Shown here: positions 10,361-23,226 of the stretch, piece after piece
Numbering within the stretch: the first letter of the stretch is position 1
How the letters are laid out: every line of letters begins with the position of its first letter
Origin: Boswellia sacra
Lineage: Eukaryota > Streptophyta > Magnoliopsida > Sapindales > Burseraceae
Assembly: GCA_013180625.2 (NCBI GenBank)
Contig: SNVD02002650.1
Span: 36,077-100,076, forward strand
Length of the DNA: 64,000 bases
Reading direction: 5' to 3'
Position numbers and translations under genes: made by a program
Notes under the pieces: generated by a model
Seen by the model: only the letters and a program-made list of their open reading frames with translations
What the model was told of the DNA's origin: nothing
The model's database searches: none

Positions 10361-11300
10361 GGCCTAGAGCACGATCCCTTAGCCAAGAATCTCTTGAACT
10401 TGGCAAGTAAGGGGAAGACACGACGCTTTTGGCTTGATGAAGGCCTACTCATCACAACCGAGAATCGGCTCCTCGTGCCAAGACATGGAAACTTGTGGAA
10501 GGAGATCATCAAGGAGTGCCACGATTCCAAGTGGGCTGGTCACCCAGGTATGGCACAAACCCTTGCACTCTTGCAAGATTCCTACTATTGGCCTCAAATG
10601 CGGGAAGACGTGGAGGGCTATGTAAGAACTTGTCTTGTGTGTCAACAAGACAAGGTTGAGCACTAATGTCCAACAGGGTTGCTTGAATCCCTACCTATTG
10701 CGGAAAGGCCATGACAAAACGTGTCGATGGACTTCATCGTGGCCTTGCCAAAATCCGAAGGGTATGGAAGTATAATGGTGGTAGTTGATCGGTTTAGCAA
10801 ATATGCCACCTTCATACCCGTCTCTACGAATTGCACCATTGATAAAGCCACTCGAGCATTCCTCAAGCACATCGTGAAGCTTTGGGGAGTCCCACAAAAC
10901 ATCATAAGTGATCATGACCCTCACTTCACGGGACATTTTTGGGGAGAGCTCTTCAAAATGTTGGGGACCGACTTGAGCTTCTCAACAAGCTTCCACCCTC
11001 AAATCGATGGGCAAACCGAGCGCATCAATGCTTTATCTGAGCTATATTTGAGGCATTATGTGAGCACTCATCAACATGACTAGGCAAAGTTGCTAGACGT
11101 TGCCCAATTCTCACATAATCTCCAAAGGAGTGAGGCAACGGGTAAGAGTCCATTTGAGATTGTGACAGGACAATAACCTATGACTCCACATGTCATAGCT
11201 TCAACCTATGGAGGGAAGAGTCCAGCAGCATACAAGCTCGCAAAGGAATGGCATGAACAAGCCGATATCACGTGAGCATGTTTAGACAAGACCGCCAAGA
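10361..11300 (+). pseudogene. Chromovirus integrase, several stops
   Basis: The N-terminal zinc domain is readable at about 10394-10663 with the HHCC arrangement (ECHDSKWAGHPG, then CLVCQQDK). A TAA at 10664 and a TGA near 10712 follow. The catalytic core resumes at about 10721 (MDFIVALPKSEGYGSIMVVV, then WGVPQNIISDHDPHF, then FHPQIDGQTERIN), with further stops near 11081 and 11174 and another near 11273. In the second catalytic motif SDHDPHF replaces the common SDRDPRF. No active integrase is expected. Confidence 0.9.
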
Positions 11301-11302
11301 AA

Positions 11303-11807
11303 ATGAAGAAATGGACGAACACTAAGAGACGACACCTCGCATTTCAAGAAGGGGACTTAATGCTTATCAAGCTACTACCCCAACAATTCAAGTCACTTCG
11401 TAAAGTACACAAGGGGTTGCTACGAAAATATGAAGGTCCCTTCCCTATTGTCAAGCGAGTATGCGAAGTCTCCTACAAAGTCTGATTGCCACCAAACCTC
11501 AAAATCCATCCGATCTTCCATGTGAGTTTTCTCAAGCCCTATCATGAAGACAAGGAAGATCCAACAAGAAACGAGTCCAAGAGAGCACCCACAGCCATTG
11601 TCACCGCATTCAACAAGGATGTGGAGTACATCCTTGCAGATCGAGTGATTCGAAGGAAGGGAGTTCCATCATACATTGAGTACTTGGTAAAATAAAAAAA
11701 CCTTCCGGACAGTGAGGCATGTTGGGAACGCGAAGATACCTTGTGGCAATTCGGTGAGCACATCCAACGCTACAAGGACGAGAGCACGCCGAGGACGTCG
11801 CGGAATT
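11303..11807 (+). pseudogene. Integrase C-terminus with chromodomain
   Basis: The segment GDLMLIKLLPQQFKSLR, then LRKYEGPFPIVKRV, is the GPY/F region. A TGA at about 11483 is followed by PPNLKIHPIFHVSFLKPYHE. A chromodomain starts near 11622: VEYILADRVIRRKGVPSYIE, then LVK, a TAA at about 11693 where Trp is expected, and NLPDSEACWEREDTLWQF. The chromodomain places the element in the chromovirus branch of Ty3/gypsy, where it guides insertion to modified chromatin. Confidence 0.9.
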
Positions 11808-11808
11808 A

Positions 11809-11820
11809 GGTGAGGGAGGA
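11809..11820 (+). promoter_or_regulatory. Polypurine tract of the chromovirus
   Basis: GGTGAGGGAGGA lies directly before the 3' LTR (11821), the standard place for plus-strand priming. Confidence 0.8.
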
Positions 11821-12359
11821 TGTCACGACCCACCCAATTACTTGTTAGAGTTGTCCAAATATGCTAGAGGCTTGGGCCAGCTTCTAGAAAGCCCAGGCCC
11901 AAGCCCGTCTTCTAGAATTCTCTAGCAAGATAAGCTTCTAGAATTATCTCTTGTATTTATCTAGATAATTTAGTAGATAATATTCTCTTGTACATATCTA
12001 GATAATTTAGTAGATAAGAATGAATTAGGACCCTTAGATGCATTAGATCTTAGCCATTCATTTGAGAGGTGGTTCACTATATAAACCCCTCCAATGCTCA
12101 TTTGTAAATCATCCACAAGAATCCACAAATCCACACAAATCTCAAGCATTGTAAAGAGTTCTCTAGTGTAATACAAAGCTTTTTTGCTTATCAATTCTTG
12201 TCTCTATCTCTTCTCTTATTTGCCTACAAGCTCTTCGGCTCAACGATCCTCTCTTCTCCTTGAGCGAGAAGACTAGCATCAAGGCTTACTTAGCAACTTT
12301 CGAGTCAAGTTGCTTAAGTGCCGCACGAGCGTACTGCGCAAACCTCTAAGCTCGTGACA
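11821..12359 (+). repeat. 3' LTR of the chromovirus
   Basis: Begins TGTCACGACC and ends CTCGTGACA. It is the direct repeat of 7768-8303 with scattered substitutions and a few 1-2 base indels. Confidence 0.95.
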
Positions 12360-12373
12360 ATAAGCTAATAAAG

Positions 12374-12376
<3 letters not shown>

Positions 12377-12411
<35 letters not shown>
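12377..12411. repeat. (TA)n microsatellite
   Basis: About 17 uninterrupted TA units just outside the chromovirus 3' LTR. Confidence 0.95.
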
Positions 12412-12413
<2 letters not shown>

Positions 12414-13110
12414 CAAATTTAGAAAAAAGAAAAAGTTTATTGAGCAAGTGAATATGTTGATAAAAATAACACTTTTTATGTTTTTCAAAAACTATTTTCT
12501 ATGCTGTAGAGTTTTTAATATATTTCAAATTTAATATCAACTACATCTTGTTTAAAAGTTAATACTAATCACATATTTTTAAATCATTTTAAAAACAAAA
12601 ACACAAAATTCTTAAATAAACACATAATATAGTGTCAATAATCCACCCATACTTTAAAAATTAAAAATTGGATGTTCAAAGTATTCAATTGGAGGAAACT
12701 AGTTGCACCAAGATTTAAATCTATAAGTAATAAATTATAATCCTTTGTGTCTAAAAACGCACATTTATCAATATATTTTAAATAAATGTCAATCATATAT
12801 TATTTTTAAAATTAAAAAATTAAAATTACTCACATATTCTTATTATGTTTTTAAAATAAAATATAAAATAAAAAAAGGACACCTATTTTTTCTGGCAAGA
12901 AGTAGAAATGTCTAGGGCATTTCCTGCTTTCATTATAATTTTTCTTTTCAAATTTACTATAATCCAAAACGGCTAGTACAAATTCCGCACAAAATTAAAA
13001 AAACAAAAAAAAAAAAGACACGATTGTATCCTGGCCGGATGCGCACATCAAATTCCGTGCGCGCATGAGGTGCACGTTAGCACCAACCCCTCTCTTTCTA
13101 TCTCTTTCAC
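12412..13110. other. AT-rich intergenic and distal ATXR5 promoter
   Basis: No coding signal. The sequence becomes more GC-rich from about 13020 toward the ATXR5 gene. Confidence 0.6.
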
Positions 13111-13112
13111 TC

Positions 13113-13123
13113 TTTTCCCCGCG
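13113..13123 (-). promoter_or_regulatory. E2F-like site upstream of ATXR5
   Basis: TTTTCCCCGCG resembles the E2F consensus TTTSSCGC with one extra C, about 200 bp before the ATG. ATXR5/6 genes are known to be S-phase expressed and E2F-regulated in Arabidopsis. The match is near, not exact. Confidence 0.4.
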
Positions 13124-13322
13124 AGATACTCCCCAGCTCAAGGCCTCCATTTCCTGCTAAAAAAACACACGCCTATTTTCAGCTCCTTTTTTTTTTTTCT
13201 TTTAATTTCATTCATCGCACGCCACACCATAGCATTTGCGAAATTCTAATTTTACCCTCGGTGTCGTCTTTAATTACGAAATTGCCCCTGCCTCCCTCCA
13301 TTTTTCCATCCTCTCTTCCTCC

Positions 13323-16300
13323 ATGGCTCCAGCGGCCACCTCCTCCTCCTCATCGGCGGAGGCTCGGCGGTTCATTGGCTCGCGGCGGAGGACCGAGGCC
13401 CCGCGGCGAATGCCTTCGCCGCCGCCGAAGAAGGTGAAGTCAATGGCGGAGATACTTGCTAAGGCGAGGTACGCCGTGGTGGATGGAGGCGATGACTACA
13501 GCGACGTCATCTGCGAGCAATGCCGGTCCGGAGAGCGGCCGGACGAGCTTCTCCTGTGTGATAAATGCGATAAAGGCTTCCATATGAAGTGCCTGAGACC
13601 AATAGTTGTCAGAGTCCCGATTGGATCCTGGCTGTGCCCCAACTGCTCCGGCCAGAGACGTGTAAGAAGTAGGGAATTTGAATTTTTTTAATTTTTAATT
13701 TTTTTTATTTCTGAAAAATGCTACGTTACCGTGACTAAAATGCTGGTAATTTTACCCGGTAATGTTATCCAATTAACGATTTTTTTTTAAATTAGTAGTT
13801 AAATATTGCAATGCTACTAATGTTATTTCAATGTCTTCTACGTTAGCATTTCGCGACAGTACCAAAAAGTATTACGATAACGTTACTGGTGCGGTGATGT
13901 AGTATGACACTTGATTTATTTATTTATTTTTGCTGTTTTATTTGTTTATTTATTTTTGTTGTTGTTTTCGAGTTGTCTAATGAAAATGTGGGAATGTGTT
14001 TCGTATTTTGTGTGTTTTTATATGTTGTTCTAGGTTTTTCCCAAAGGAAGATAATTGATTTTTTCAAAATTCAGAAGTGTAAAGAGGTTAAAGAGAAATG
14101 TGCTTCGCCTCATCAAGGTGCAATTTAATTGATTTATTTGTTCTTTCTTGTTTTTGTTGTGATCATCATTGTTGTTGTGGGTGTTTTTAAATTGTTGGAT
14201 GATTTATATTGGACATCTTTGAAGCTTCAGCAGCAATTTAATTGCCGTCTTCGTTCACAAAATCAAACTTTGAAATACACAATAAAGTGATAATTGGGAA
14301 AAGAACTCAGATCATTTTGAGCAAAATGCTCAGATGCTGAATAGGTTCATGCATTCGTTACATACTTGATAATCGCCCTCCTTTAGCAGTGTTCATACAA
14401 GCTAAGACTAATAGGAAATATGCAAGTAAAATTTGTTTAAAGCAATATAGTGGAAACCAAGATACATAAATTGTTATAAAGAGGTTATTGAATTAGAGAA
14501 GTTGGGAAATTAATAGAAAGCATCACGAGTGACATCTTTTGGATTTCTCACTGTATGAGCATGAAAGAAAGGATCTCTCTTTTAATCAAAATGACCTCAT
14601 CCGGTGGCTTCAGGAAATGCTTAATGTCAGAGGTAGACATTCTGCAATCTCAAGTGTTCAGACATTTTTTTCCAGAGTTTATAAATATAGTTCTAGTATT
14701 TTGTAGCCATTTGGTCTATATAAGTTATATTACTTCATAAACTGTAGTTTGAAGGAATTTGTATCTCGGAGTGAATAACCTATTAATATTGACATTAATG
14801 AAAGAACCCATGGATAGTGTACAAACATTCTTATTTTTCAGCTAATGTATAAAAGCATTAAATGGTGCTAAAAAAATATATAAAGTGCCTTGGGTACAAA
14901 TAGTGTCTGGGTAACTGGTGTTTTCTCCAAATTTATGTCTGCTTGCTGTAGATTTGTAACTCAACAACAAGAAGTAATGCATGTTGACTAAAGGACTACT
15001 TGAATTTTCATGTGCATCATTAAATGATACAACTTAGATAATTTTTGTCATTTATTTATCTATCATTTTCTGTTTCTAGTTGCTTTATTTCTCTCTTTTC
15101 AACTTATTTTATCACAGTTTATTCAGTGGATCCTTGTGGAGCTTGGACCTATGTCCTTAGAGATTTATATTCTTCGTTGGTAAACTTAGAATGTGCAATA
15201 AATTTTCCTCTTTGCAGATATAATTTGTCTTTTCCTATGTTATTCCTAAAGATCTGTGGATAAATTTTCTTCATTACTTAAGCATTTTCATAAAAATTCT
15301 TTTCCAAACACTTTCTGTCAGTTTTCTTGTTTATTTTTGCTCTAGGTTTGCAACATAGGCATAAGTGGAGTATTAAGAAAAGATCAAGAGACTCTTGGAG
15401 AGGAGATTTAAGGATATCCCATTTGATCCGAAAAATCTAGATAACTGGCAGACAAAGAATACACTGATCAATATTATTAATTACACCTGGAAACTATAGA
15501 AAGGGTTTGTTTTAGTTGTAACCTGCTCTGAAGCTTCACAAATCTCTTCATTTCCTTCATGGAATTACTTTATTATGTTCTGCTCTTATTTATTGGCTGC
15601 CTTAGGGTTTTTGGATGTAAAGGACTGACTTTTTCACATAAGGAAATCAATGCAAGTGCCACATGGGTTGGCCAGCTTTTATCTAAGCCTGTGATATAAC
15701 AGGGCCTAAAGGAATGTGAAAACAATCATGTTATGAACATTCAATATAGGAGCACATCATAAAAGCCAAGAAATTTAATATGCTCCGTTTGACAGTTTTA
15801 ATCCCTTTCTATTGGTAATCTCTAAGTGGTGCTTTTTGTTAATTTCTGCTGGCTTGATTCTAGATGCTAGAAAGCGTCGAAGACGTTCTGCATCGTTGGT
15901 GTTGCAAAAGAAAAGGAGGAAACTACTGCCATTTATTCCTTCAGAAGATCCTTCCAAACGGCTGTCGCAGATGGGCACTCTTGCTTCTGCTTTAACAGCA
16001 TTGGGAATGGAATTCAGTGATGATCTAACTTATATACCTGGCATGGCTCCTAGATCTGCCAATCAGGCGAAGTATGAAAATGGTGGCATGCAGGTTTGAA
16101 CTTCCTCTTTCCATTTTGTTTCCCCCCTCCTACTTGTAGTCCTCTCACATTGAATGGTAGTTATGATTATGGTTTTCCTATTAGGTTCTATCAAAAGAAG
16201 ATACAGAGACGTTGGGACACTGTAGAGCAATGTGTAAGAGAGGCGAATGCCCTCCCTTAGTAGTAGTTTATGATTCATGTGAAGGGTATGCTTACATTGA

Positions 16301-16975
16301 ACTCCTTTTGCTCTGCTAGCATTTGTTTTCAATAAACATTTAATGAACAATATCATGTTGATTGATATTGCAGTTTTACTGTAGAGGCGGATAGCCCGAT
16401 AAAGGATATGACATTTATTGCTGAATACATTGGCGATGTGGATTTCATAAAAAACCGGGAAAATGATGATTGTGATAGTATGATGACCCTTCTTTTAGCA
16501 ACAGACCCATCTAAAAGTCTTGTCATATGCCCTGATAAACGTGGAAACATTGCTCGCTTTATCAATGGCATAAACAATCATACTACGTAAGGCTGCGTAA
16601 CTCTTATCTTGTCCATATTATGAACTAAAGCAAAGGAATAATTACTACAGTGTATTAAATTCCCTTCTAAACATGTTCTAACCTGTAAAACATGCACCAA
16701 TGTTGTCTAGTGTAGATCCAATTAAGTCTATTGAACTCTATCTTTCTTTATGTTAATTTCAGTTGAAAGAATATTTGCATTCATTGTTCTTGAATTGATA
16801 TCCAATTTTGTGCAGGGAAGGTAAGAAGAAGCAGAATTGTAAATGTGTGAGATACAGTGTAAATGGTGAATGCCGGGTCTTTTTGGTTGCTACTCGTGAT
16901 ATTGCTAAGGGGGAGAGGCTATACTATGATTACAATGGATATGAGCATGAATACCCTACTCATCATTTTGTCTGA
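13323..16975 (+). CDS. ATXR5: Histone H3 lysine-27 monomethyltransferase, ATXR5 type
   Basis: Six exons: 13323-13668, 14034-14117, 15864-16093, 16185-16285, 16374-16586 and 16816-16975. All have GT-AG borders, and the 1134-nt frame gives 377 aa, close to ATXR5 (about 379). The enzyme deposits H3K27me1 during replication and keeps heterochromatin silent. The N-terminus is Ser/Arg-rich with RRRTEAPRRMPSPPPKKVKS; Arabidopsis ATXR5 has a plastid-targeting N-terminus here. A PHD finger is at residues about 62-110 (CEQC, CDKCDKGFHMKC, CPNC). A canonical PCNA-binding box QRKIIDFF is at 119-126. An Arg/Lys-rich linker precedes the MGTLASALTALG region, and a C-terminal SET domain occupies about 254-377 (EYIGDVDF, RFINGINNH, YYDYNGYEHEYPTHHFV). 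The IVVRVPIG and MGTLASALTALG wording favours ATXR5 over ATXR6. The start is the first ATG with family-like sequence. No defect seen. Confidence 0.95.
13719..13908. mobile_element. MITE-like inverted-repeat segment in ATXR5 intron 1
   Basis: The left end TGCTACGTTACCGTGAC and the inverse of the right end, TACTACATCACCGCACC, match at 12 of 17 positions. The right end GATGTAGTATGAC resembles the right end of the MITE at 41968-42194. No clear target duplication was found. Confidence 0.4.
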
Positions 16976-19470
16976 GAAATCATACCTTATCAGTCTAACA
17001 ATCCTACAGAACTGAGATGCAATTTTGGATCGTGATAGATCTCTTTCTCTAGGATTTATTTTTTCACAGACTACAAATTGTTGTTGCACAGTCAAAAAAT
17101 TTCTTCAAACTTGTACCAGGGGCATTTAATGTAATTTATTATGTAGGGTTGTCCATTCTTTGTCTACGAGAGAAAAGAGCAGGCGAAATAGTTTCCCTGG
17201 GAATTTTGCATAAGAAAAATCTTAGATGTCCTAGAAGTTTATTTAATGGAAATCTCTATTTTTGTCCAGTGACTTTTATTCTTTGGCTCTCAAGGTTAGT
17301 TACTTTCTGGTAAAATGTTAAAGACATTCATCTAACTCTACATCTTTTTGTTTATCTATGATCGATAAAAAAGGTGATGCTCTACCTTTGTGTTTATAAT
17401 GCTAACCTACAATATGGAACAAATGTTTATATATATATATATATATATATTCAAATATTAGTAATAATAATAAGTTCCATTTTGTTGCTGTAATTTCTCT
17501 GAGTCGTGAATATGATAATGCATTTTTAACCTTCATCTGATGCTTATTTCTTCAGAATTGGATTGAGCACTTTATTGCAGGGTGTTTTTGAGATGAAATT
17601 TTCCTTATCAATTCATGTCTGATACTCATGAAATGGGGATGTTTCAAACCACTTATTTGAGGTGATATTATTCCCTCTGTTAGCCAGAAAATATTCAGAA
17701 GGTTGGAAAGTTGGTGCACATATATATAGTCTGTATTTATCTTGTAGTTAATGGATGTCCTGTCTACTGCTTTTGTCTCTAACCAAGTTGGTTTTTCCTT
17801 CTGAATTGACTTACCGATGTCTTTTATATAATATGATTGTTATCTTTTGCTATGATACTTTGAGTGTATGAATATTATGTATGGATTTCTCACATTGATT
17901 GGCTTATGTGACTGTATTTAGAAGAAATATATATAGTGATTTTCATCTTCTTCCTTTTATTTATTTATTTATTTTTTTGGTTGCTTTTAATACCTTTACT
18001 GAATCATATTGCACATCAGGTGGTTCATAACTTAATGATTACAGTTTTTACGGGGGATTCTTTATCTTGTTTAGGATCTGTTTACTTTGACAATTGCATT
18101 TAATATCTGTTGTTACTACAACTGTGTATTTCTCTTTTTCTTTTGTCAATTCTGTTCTCGCTTTTGGTTGCTTTCCTGGAATGTAGAAGATCACTCTTTT
18201 TTTTTTTTAAGTCAGTTGCTATATTCTGATTACTCAGCTTTGATTTAAATCATCAAGAGAGACTTTACATTGCATTGGAGCTGAAGATTGAGATGCCCTT
18301 GCTTCTTCATTAATGCATGGATGCCTTTTTGTTGATTTTATCACTTGGATCCCTTCCTAAATGTTTAACTGAGCAATTCGCATCCCTAGTCTTTTTACCC
18401 AGGAGATGAAGCCTGTTTTCTCACAGGTTTCAATTGATTTGAGCACCCTTAATGAGGTACTTCATTCATCGCTGGAAAGATGACTTGATATGCCCTTGTT
18501 TCTTGTCTCAGGTTTCAACTGATGGCATCTTTCAGTTCAAGGATGCAAGTCCTCAATTATCATGCTCATCCTGTGAGTAGAATACTCTTGACATTTTATT
18601 GCTTCTCTCTAACCGCTTATTTCTTTTCTGGAAAGCAGCAACTTGAAAACAGATGATCCAATTTACTGTCATTCAATAGACTCATCATGAGAGAGTTGAT
18701 ACTGATCTCCCACCTGCTTCCCTCATCGGCAATGGGTTGTTGAAAACACACTTATATGTGGGTATTCTTCCGTATTGCTACATTTCTTGTTGAATGTTCG
18801 TAATGTCATCAGTTTTGTTTCTGTATCATCCATGCTTTCTGCAATCCTTGGGAATGGAAAGTTCACTTCTCAGCTGCCATTTCAGGTTTCCCCTCAACTT
18901 TTGGTGTTTATACCAATTTGGAATGGTAAGGAGATCTTTTGTGTACACTGCATCAAGCTAAATTTGTTGCTGGAAAGGAAGCGATTTAGTCAACATCGAA
19001 TGCCAGCGTGATGAATATTGTATTTGGGTCCATGTGCTTGTTGTAACTGAATTGATGATGCCATTTATCAGTGATGATGAATGCCTGATTTTAACACAGT
19101 ATGGTTCAAAGAACCAAGAAAAGAAAATCTTTATTTTAGTCACATATTTTTTCTATAGTTTGATATTCGGTATCATTTTTAAGTATAAATTCATAGGTGT
19201 AAGATATAGTAAAAATCACTTTTTCTTTGATTATTTATCTAAAGTTATGTTTTCTATTTTAAATGGTTGAATAAATAGTCCTTTTATATAACCTGAAACC
19301 GTTGGCTCATTATAGGTCTCACATTATATTAAGTTTGTTACTTTTTAGAAAGCTTAAGTTCGTAGATGTGGGCGTAATATTAATATTTTATTTTCTAACA
19401 ATTAGCTAAATGATTAATATACTTTGAGTAGTTAATATTTTTGTGTACCATATTGAATATATTTTTGGAT
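16976..19470. other. ATXR5 3' region and intergenic DNA
   Basis: No further exon with family similarity seen. It includes a (TA)n run at about 17427-17450 and T-rich stretches. Short ORFs at 18775-19270 have no recognisable domain and are rejected. Confidence 0.5.
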
Positions 19471-19842
19471 TTTTTTCTCAAAATAGTCAATTTTTAACCA
19501 TGATGTAGATTAATAATCAAAATTTTGGATTGTTACACATTTCAGGATGCTCTTGACATGAACTTCAAGTAGAATGACGTTTAAGCATGAAGAGAAAGCA
19601 AAAAGTCAAGTTAATTTCATAAATTTCTAATAACTCTTTCCATAGAGACTTAATTATTTTTTCTCAAAATAGTCAATTTTTAACCATGATGTAGATTAAT
19701 AATCAAAATTTTGGATTGTTACACATTTCAGGATGCTCTTGACATGAACTTCAAGTAGAATGACGTTTAAGCATGAAGAGAAAGCAAAAAGTCAAGTTAA
19801 TTTCATAAATTTCTAATAACTCTTTCCATAGAGACTTAATTA
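19471..19842. repeat. Perfect 186-bp tandem duplication
   Basis: 19471-19656 and 19657-19842 appear identical by eye (start phrase TTCTCAAAATAGTC at 19475 and 19661; end phrase GAGACTTAATTA at 19645 and 19831). It is non-coding. Identity means a very recent duplication or an assembly artefact. Confidence 0.92.
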
Positions 19843-22800
19843 ACTCTATTCAAGGAGAGTTAGGAGTTTACTCTTTAGAATTAATGGAAGTTACATTTTC
19901 TCTTTTTTTTTTCTTTTTTTTTTTTCCAAGAAAGGTAGTTGAGATTATATGTATATAAAATACTTTTACGTTCAATTTCTACTATCAATTCTTCACAATT
20001 TGAGTTAGTAAATTTTTTTTGAAATAAAAAATAAATTAAGTAAGTGAAGTTAAATTGTGTGATAGGGTAATTATCTATCGGATAAGATTAACTCAAATTG
20101 CAAATAGTTTTGGTTATATATGTAGAATTATTTATATTAAATATGAAAATATTTTGGGAATGTAGAAAATAACCAACTTTTGGATTGTCTTTTGAGAAAG
20201 AGCAAATTTCTTCTGGATTTAAATATCTTGGAAGATTTTTTTAATCTAAAATTTGTATTCGACTTATTCTTAAACTTGGATATTTTTAAGGTCTTTTTTT
20301 TTAACCTAAAAGATTGATTTTTAGACAAGTTAATATAAATTTTAGTTTTTATATGAATACAAATATTTTAATTATTTATATCTCTTCTATTTGTCTAAAA
20401 TGTCTTTATAAAATTCATTTATAATAACCAATTTGTACATAACCTATTTTTTTCAACTTTTTATTTAAATATCAAATTTATCTTTAGTTCACCAATTGTA
20501 AATGTAATAATCAGCGACTCGACAATCATGTAATATTGTTGAACAATCTAATACCATTTTTTAGATGTTTCTCTAACATTGCTCAACAATTATCTACCAT
20601 TGTCAAACTGTCAAGCAAACTAATTAACAATTTAACAATTGGTTAGGCATTAAAAATAAATAAATAAAATTTGATTAGCTCACAAAATAATTTCCAATAT
20701 TTTGTTAATTTTTTTCATTTTCCCCATTTTTGTTGGGATAGGTGTGCCATCCTATCTAAATGTTTTAACAATAAAAATGGTTATGATTAGATTGGGAAAT
20801 TTTGCGCATTTATAATTAATAGATTGACTAAATTTAATACCCTTGCGTGAATAAGAAATTATTTATCTCAAATTTAATATATAAACTCCTAAAATAATCA
20901 TAAAAATAAATCTTCATATAAATATTTAAATAATGCCATGAATCTCAAAATTTTAGAAAAAAGAAAAAAATCTTGCATACAACAAATGTATGTGCATCCG
21001 TCTAAGATCTTATGCAACATGAGCAACACTTGGTATGGAGCATTGCAATTGGGCTCAGGGAAATATATCAAGTAGTGCATACAAAATTTTCTCCAAAATT
21101 TTATCCTAAATAATATATCTCAAATAATGCATCATTAATTTAAGACTATCACATCATCCCTTCATCATATAATCTACTTGACAATTATCCATAGATTTTA
21201 CAATATTTTAGATATATAATGTATAAGATTATCCTTAATTTTTGTGCAACATTACACGAAACTTAATATGAACTACCCGAATAAAAACTAAAAAGTTTAT
21301 GCTCACGAGACAGTCAACTTTTTACTTTCCACCCAAAATGACATAAACACAGTGCATGAAAAGTAAAGAAGAATGACAATACAATGAAAAGAGTCAAAAG
21401 GCTAGCAAGAAAGGCTTCGCGGAGGTTTTGAAATCCACCCCCACCATCTCCACGGCGAAACAAAGCTTTAATTTCAATCTATAAACGCAAGACTGAATAT
21501 GAATTCCAATGTGGTTTCCACTATTCAATCAATTAAGCCCTCAAAAGATCTGATAGTACATAAATTTCAGGTATCAAATCTATTTGATTGAACATGTTGG
21601 AGATTCTAATACCGAACCTGATGTTGAAACCTTTCCCCTATCCCATTATAACTCTCTCCCAATCAAATTGTGCAGAATCTCAAGTTGAGGGATTTGCCGC
21701 CCGCGCACCAAGCCCATGCCCTAGCACTTTCTCTCTCTGCTTTCTTCTCCAAAATCATCATTTAACAAAAGTAGTAATCGTATATATTTTAGTTGCTAGC
21801 ACAAATTGTGAAGTTATATATAGTTAACTAGATTATTAAAAAGATATATTCAGAAAACATAATCTATATCATAATATATTATTAAACGTATCTCTTCATT
21901 TAAGGGAAAGAATTTTTTGCCTCATATAAAATATGTTCAATTCTTACCGCGGTCAATAGTTAGATACCTTTTAAAATTTTAAGTAATTAGTTAGGTCATA
22001 TCTTTTTATATTTTCAGAAAATCTTTTTTTTCACATATTTTAATATATTTTAAATTAATATCAATTTTTTTTCAAAATTTAATACCCACGATATATTTTT
22101 AAATTATTTTAAAAATAAAAACATGAAATTTGTAAACAACCGGTCTAAATTTTTTCTCTACTCCCTCACTCCAACTCTTCCTCTTTGCCTAAATTTTCCA
22201 TCACCGTCTTATATTTTCCTTTGTCCTCTCAATCATATTAATAAAGAAAAAAAAAAGCTAAGAAAATGCGAAGGAAATTCAAATTTCTTTTTCAAAGTGT
22301 AATCTCTTTTAAGAGTGGTTTTGGAAACACTCTATGCGTCTCCATCACTAAAGTGAAAGCATATGCACACCCGTTCAGGTGACTGCCACCCTACTAGTAA
22401 TACTCGAAAAACTGAATCTTTGCAGCAGCTTCTCGAATACAATAATTGTGCTAGTCTGTTACTGTCATTTTCAATTTCTTATTCACAATCAAAGATAAGG
22501 ATATTCTGAATACTCTCAACCTTTATTCCCCGAACCATTTAATATTTTATTATAACCACGTCACTTTCATTTACTTACTATAATTTTTTTAATTTCGATG
22601 AGGGATTGCTGGGATTACCTCAACAATCTCCACCATCATACATCAAGCTAGGCCTTGTTAGTTAATTTTACTTTTATTATAAGAGTGTTAAGTGGTATTG
22701 GTTTCTTAGACCCTAAAACTAGTTCAAAAAATGAGAATTTCTCTCGTACTTATAAACTGACTATCAATCATTTCTATAATCTATATACTATATGAGTTAT

Positions 22801-23130
22801 CTTATCAGTAAATAAATACGATTTATAAAAAAGATAATTATTCTATTTAATTAATAAATAAATTTTAAAATTGGATCGTCGTCAAGAGACTTTTATGAAA
22901 TTTCCACCTATTAGATTAACTTTCTAGAATACATTTACGTACATTATCACTAATATATCTTTACATAATATGGTTGGAGTACTTTTAAGTTTGGTCTTGT
23001 GGGGGCATAGGATAAATTTTATATTTATGAGTGGGCTAGCAATTAATTACTTAAATTATTATGACTTCATGTGTCATCATGAAGCTGCATGTAATTCCAC
23101 CGCTATGCCGCAGTTTGCACTTCCCTTTTA
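19843..23130. other. AT-rich intergenic DNA and distal promoter of the DUF506 gene
   Basis: Homopolymer T and A tracts, no ORF with family features. 21640-21740 is locally GC-richer but shows no readable gene. Nothing else supported. Confidence 0.5.
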
Positions 23131-23170
23131 TATATATATATATACACACGCGCGCGCGCACACACTCACA
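23131..23170. repeat. Compound TA/CA/CG microsatellite near the DUF506 start
   Basis: A TATATA run passes into ACACACGCGCGCGCGCACACAC about 60 bp before the ATG. The preceding TTTTATATATA can serve as TATA box. Alternating purine-pyrimidine DNA of this type can form Z-DNA. Confidence 0.85.
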
Positions 23171-23226
23171 CATAGAAGCCAGACCCTTCATGAACCAATT
23201 ATATACTGTACTAAAGCAGAGAAATC

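Larger units (their letters stand above)
7768..12359 (+). mobile_element. Ty3/gypsy chromovirus, both LTRs present, RT/RNase H deleted
   Basis: Two similar direct LTRs (7768-8303 and 11821-12359) flank, in order, an initiator-tRNA-Met primer site, gag with a degenerate knuckle, protease, a stub of RT fused to the RNase H tail, integrase, a C-terminal chromodomain and a polypurine tract. Terminal inverted repeats are TGTCACGA/TCGTGACA. ATAA occurs directly before and after, a possible short target duplication. By eye the LTRs differ at about 30 of 537 positions, so insertion is fairly but not extremely recent. Multiple stops, shifts and the deletion make it non-autonomous. Confidence 0.93.

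Noticed and set aside
12279..12488. Minus ORF across the (TA)n tract
   Set aside because: Encoded tyrosine-isoleucine repeat is a by-product of the microsatellite.
18775..19270. Two ORFs of 78 codons after ATXR5
   Set aside because: AT-rich composition, no family features, no splice continuity with ATXR5.
23131..23170. Possible regulatory element in the CG-rich run
   Set aside because: It is a simple TA/CA/CG microsatellite; Z-DNA potential alone is not evidence of function.
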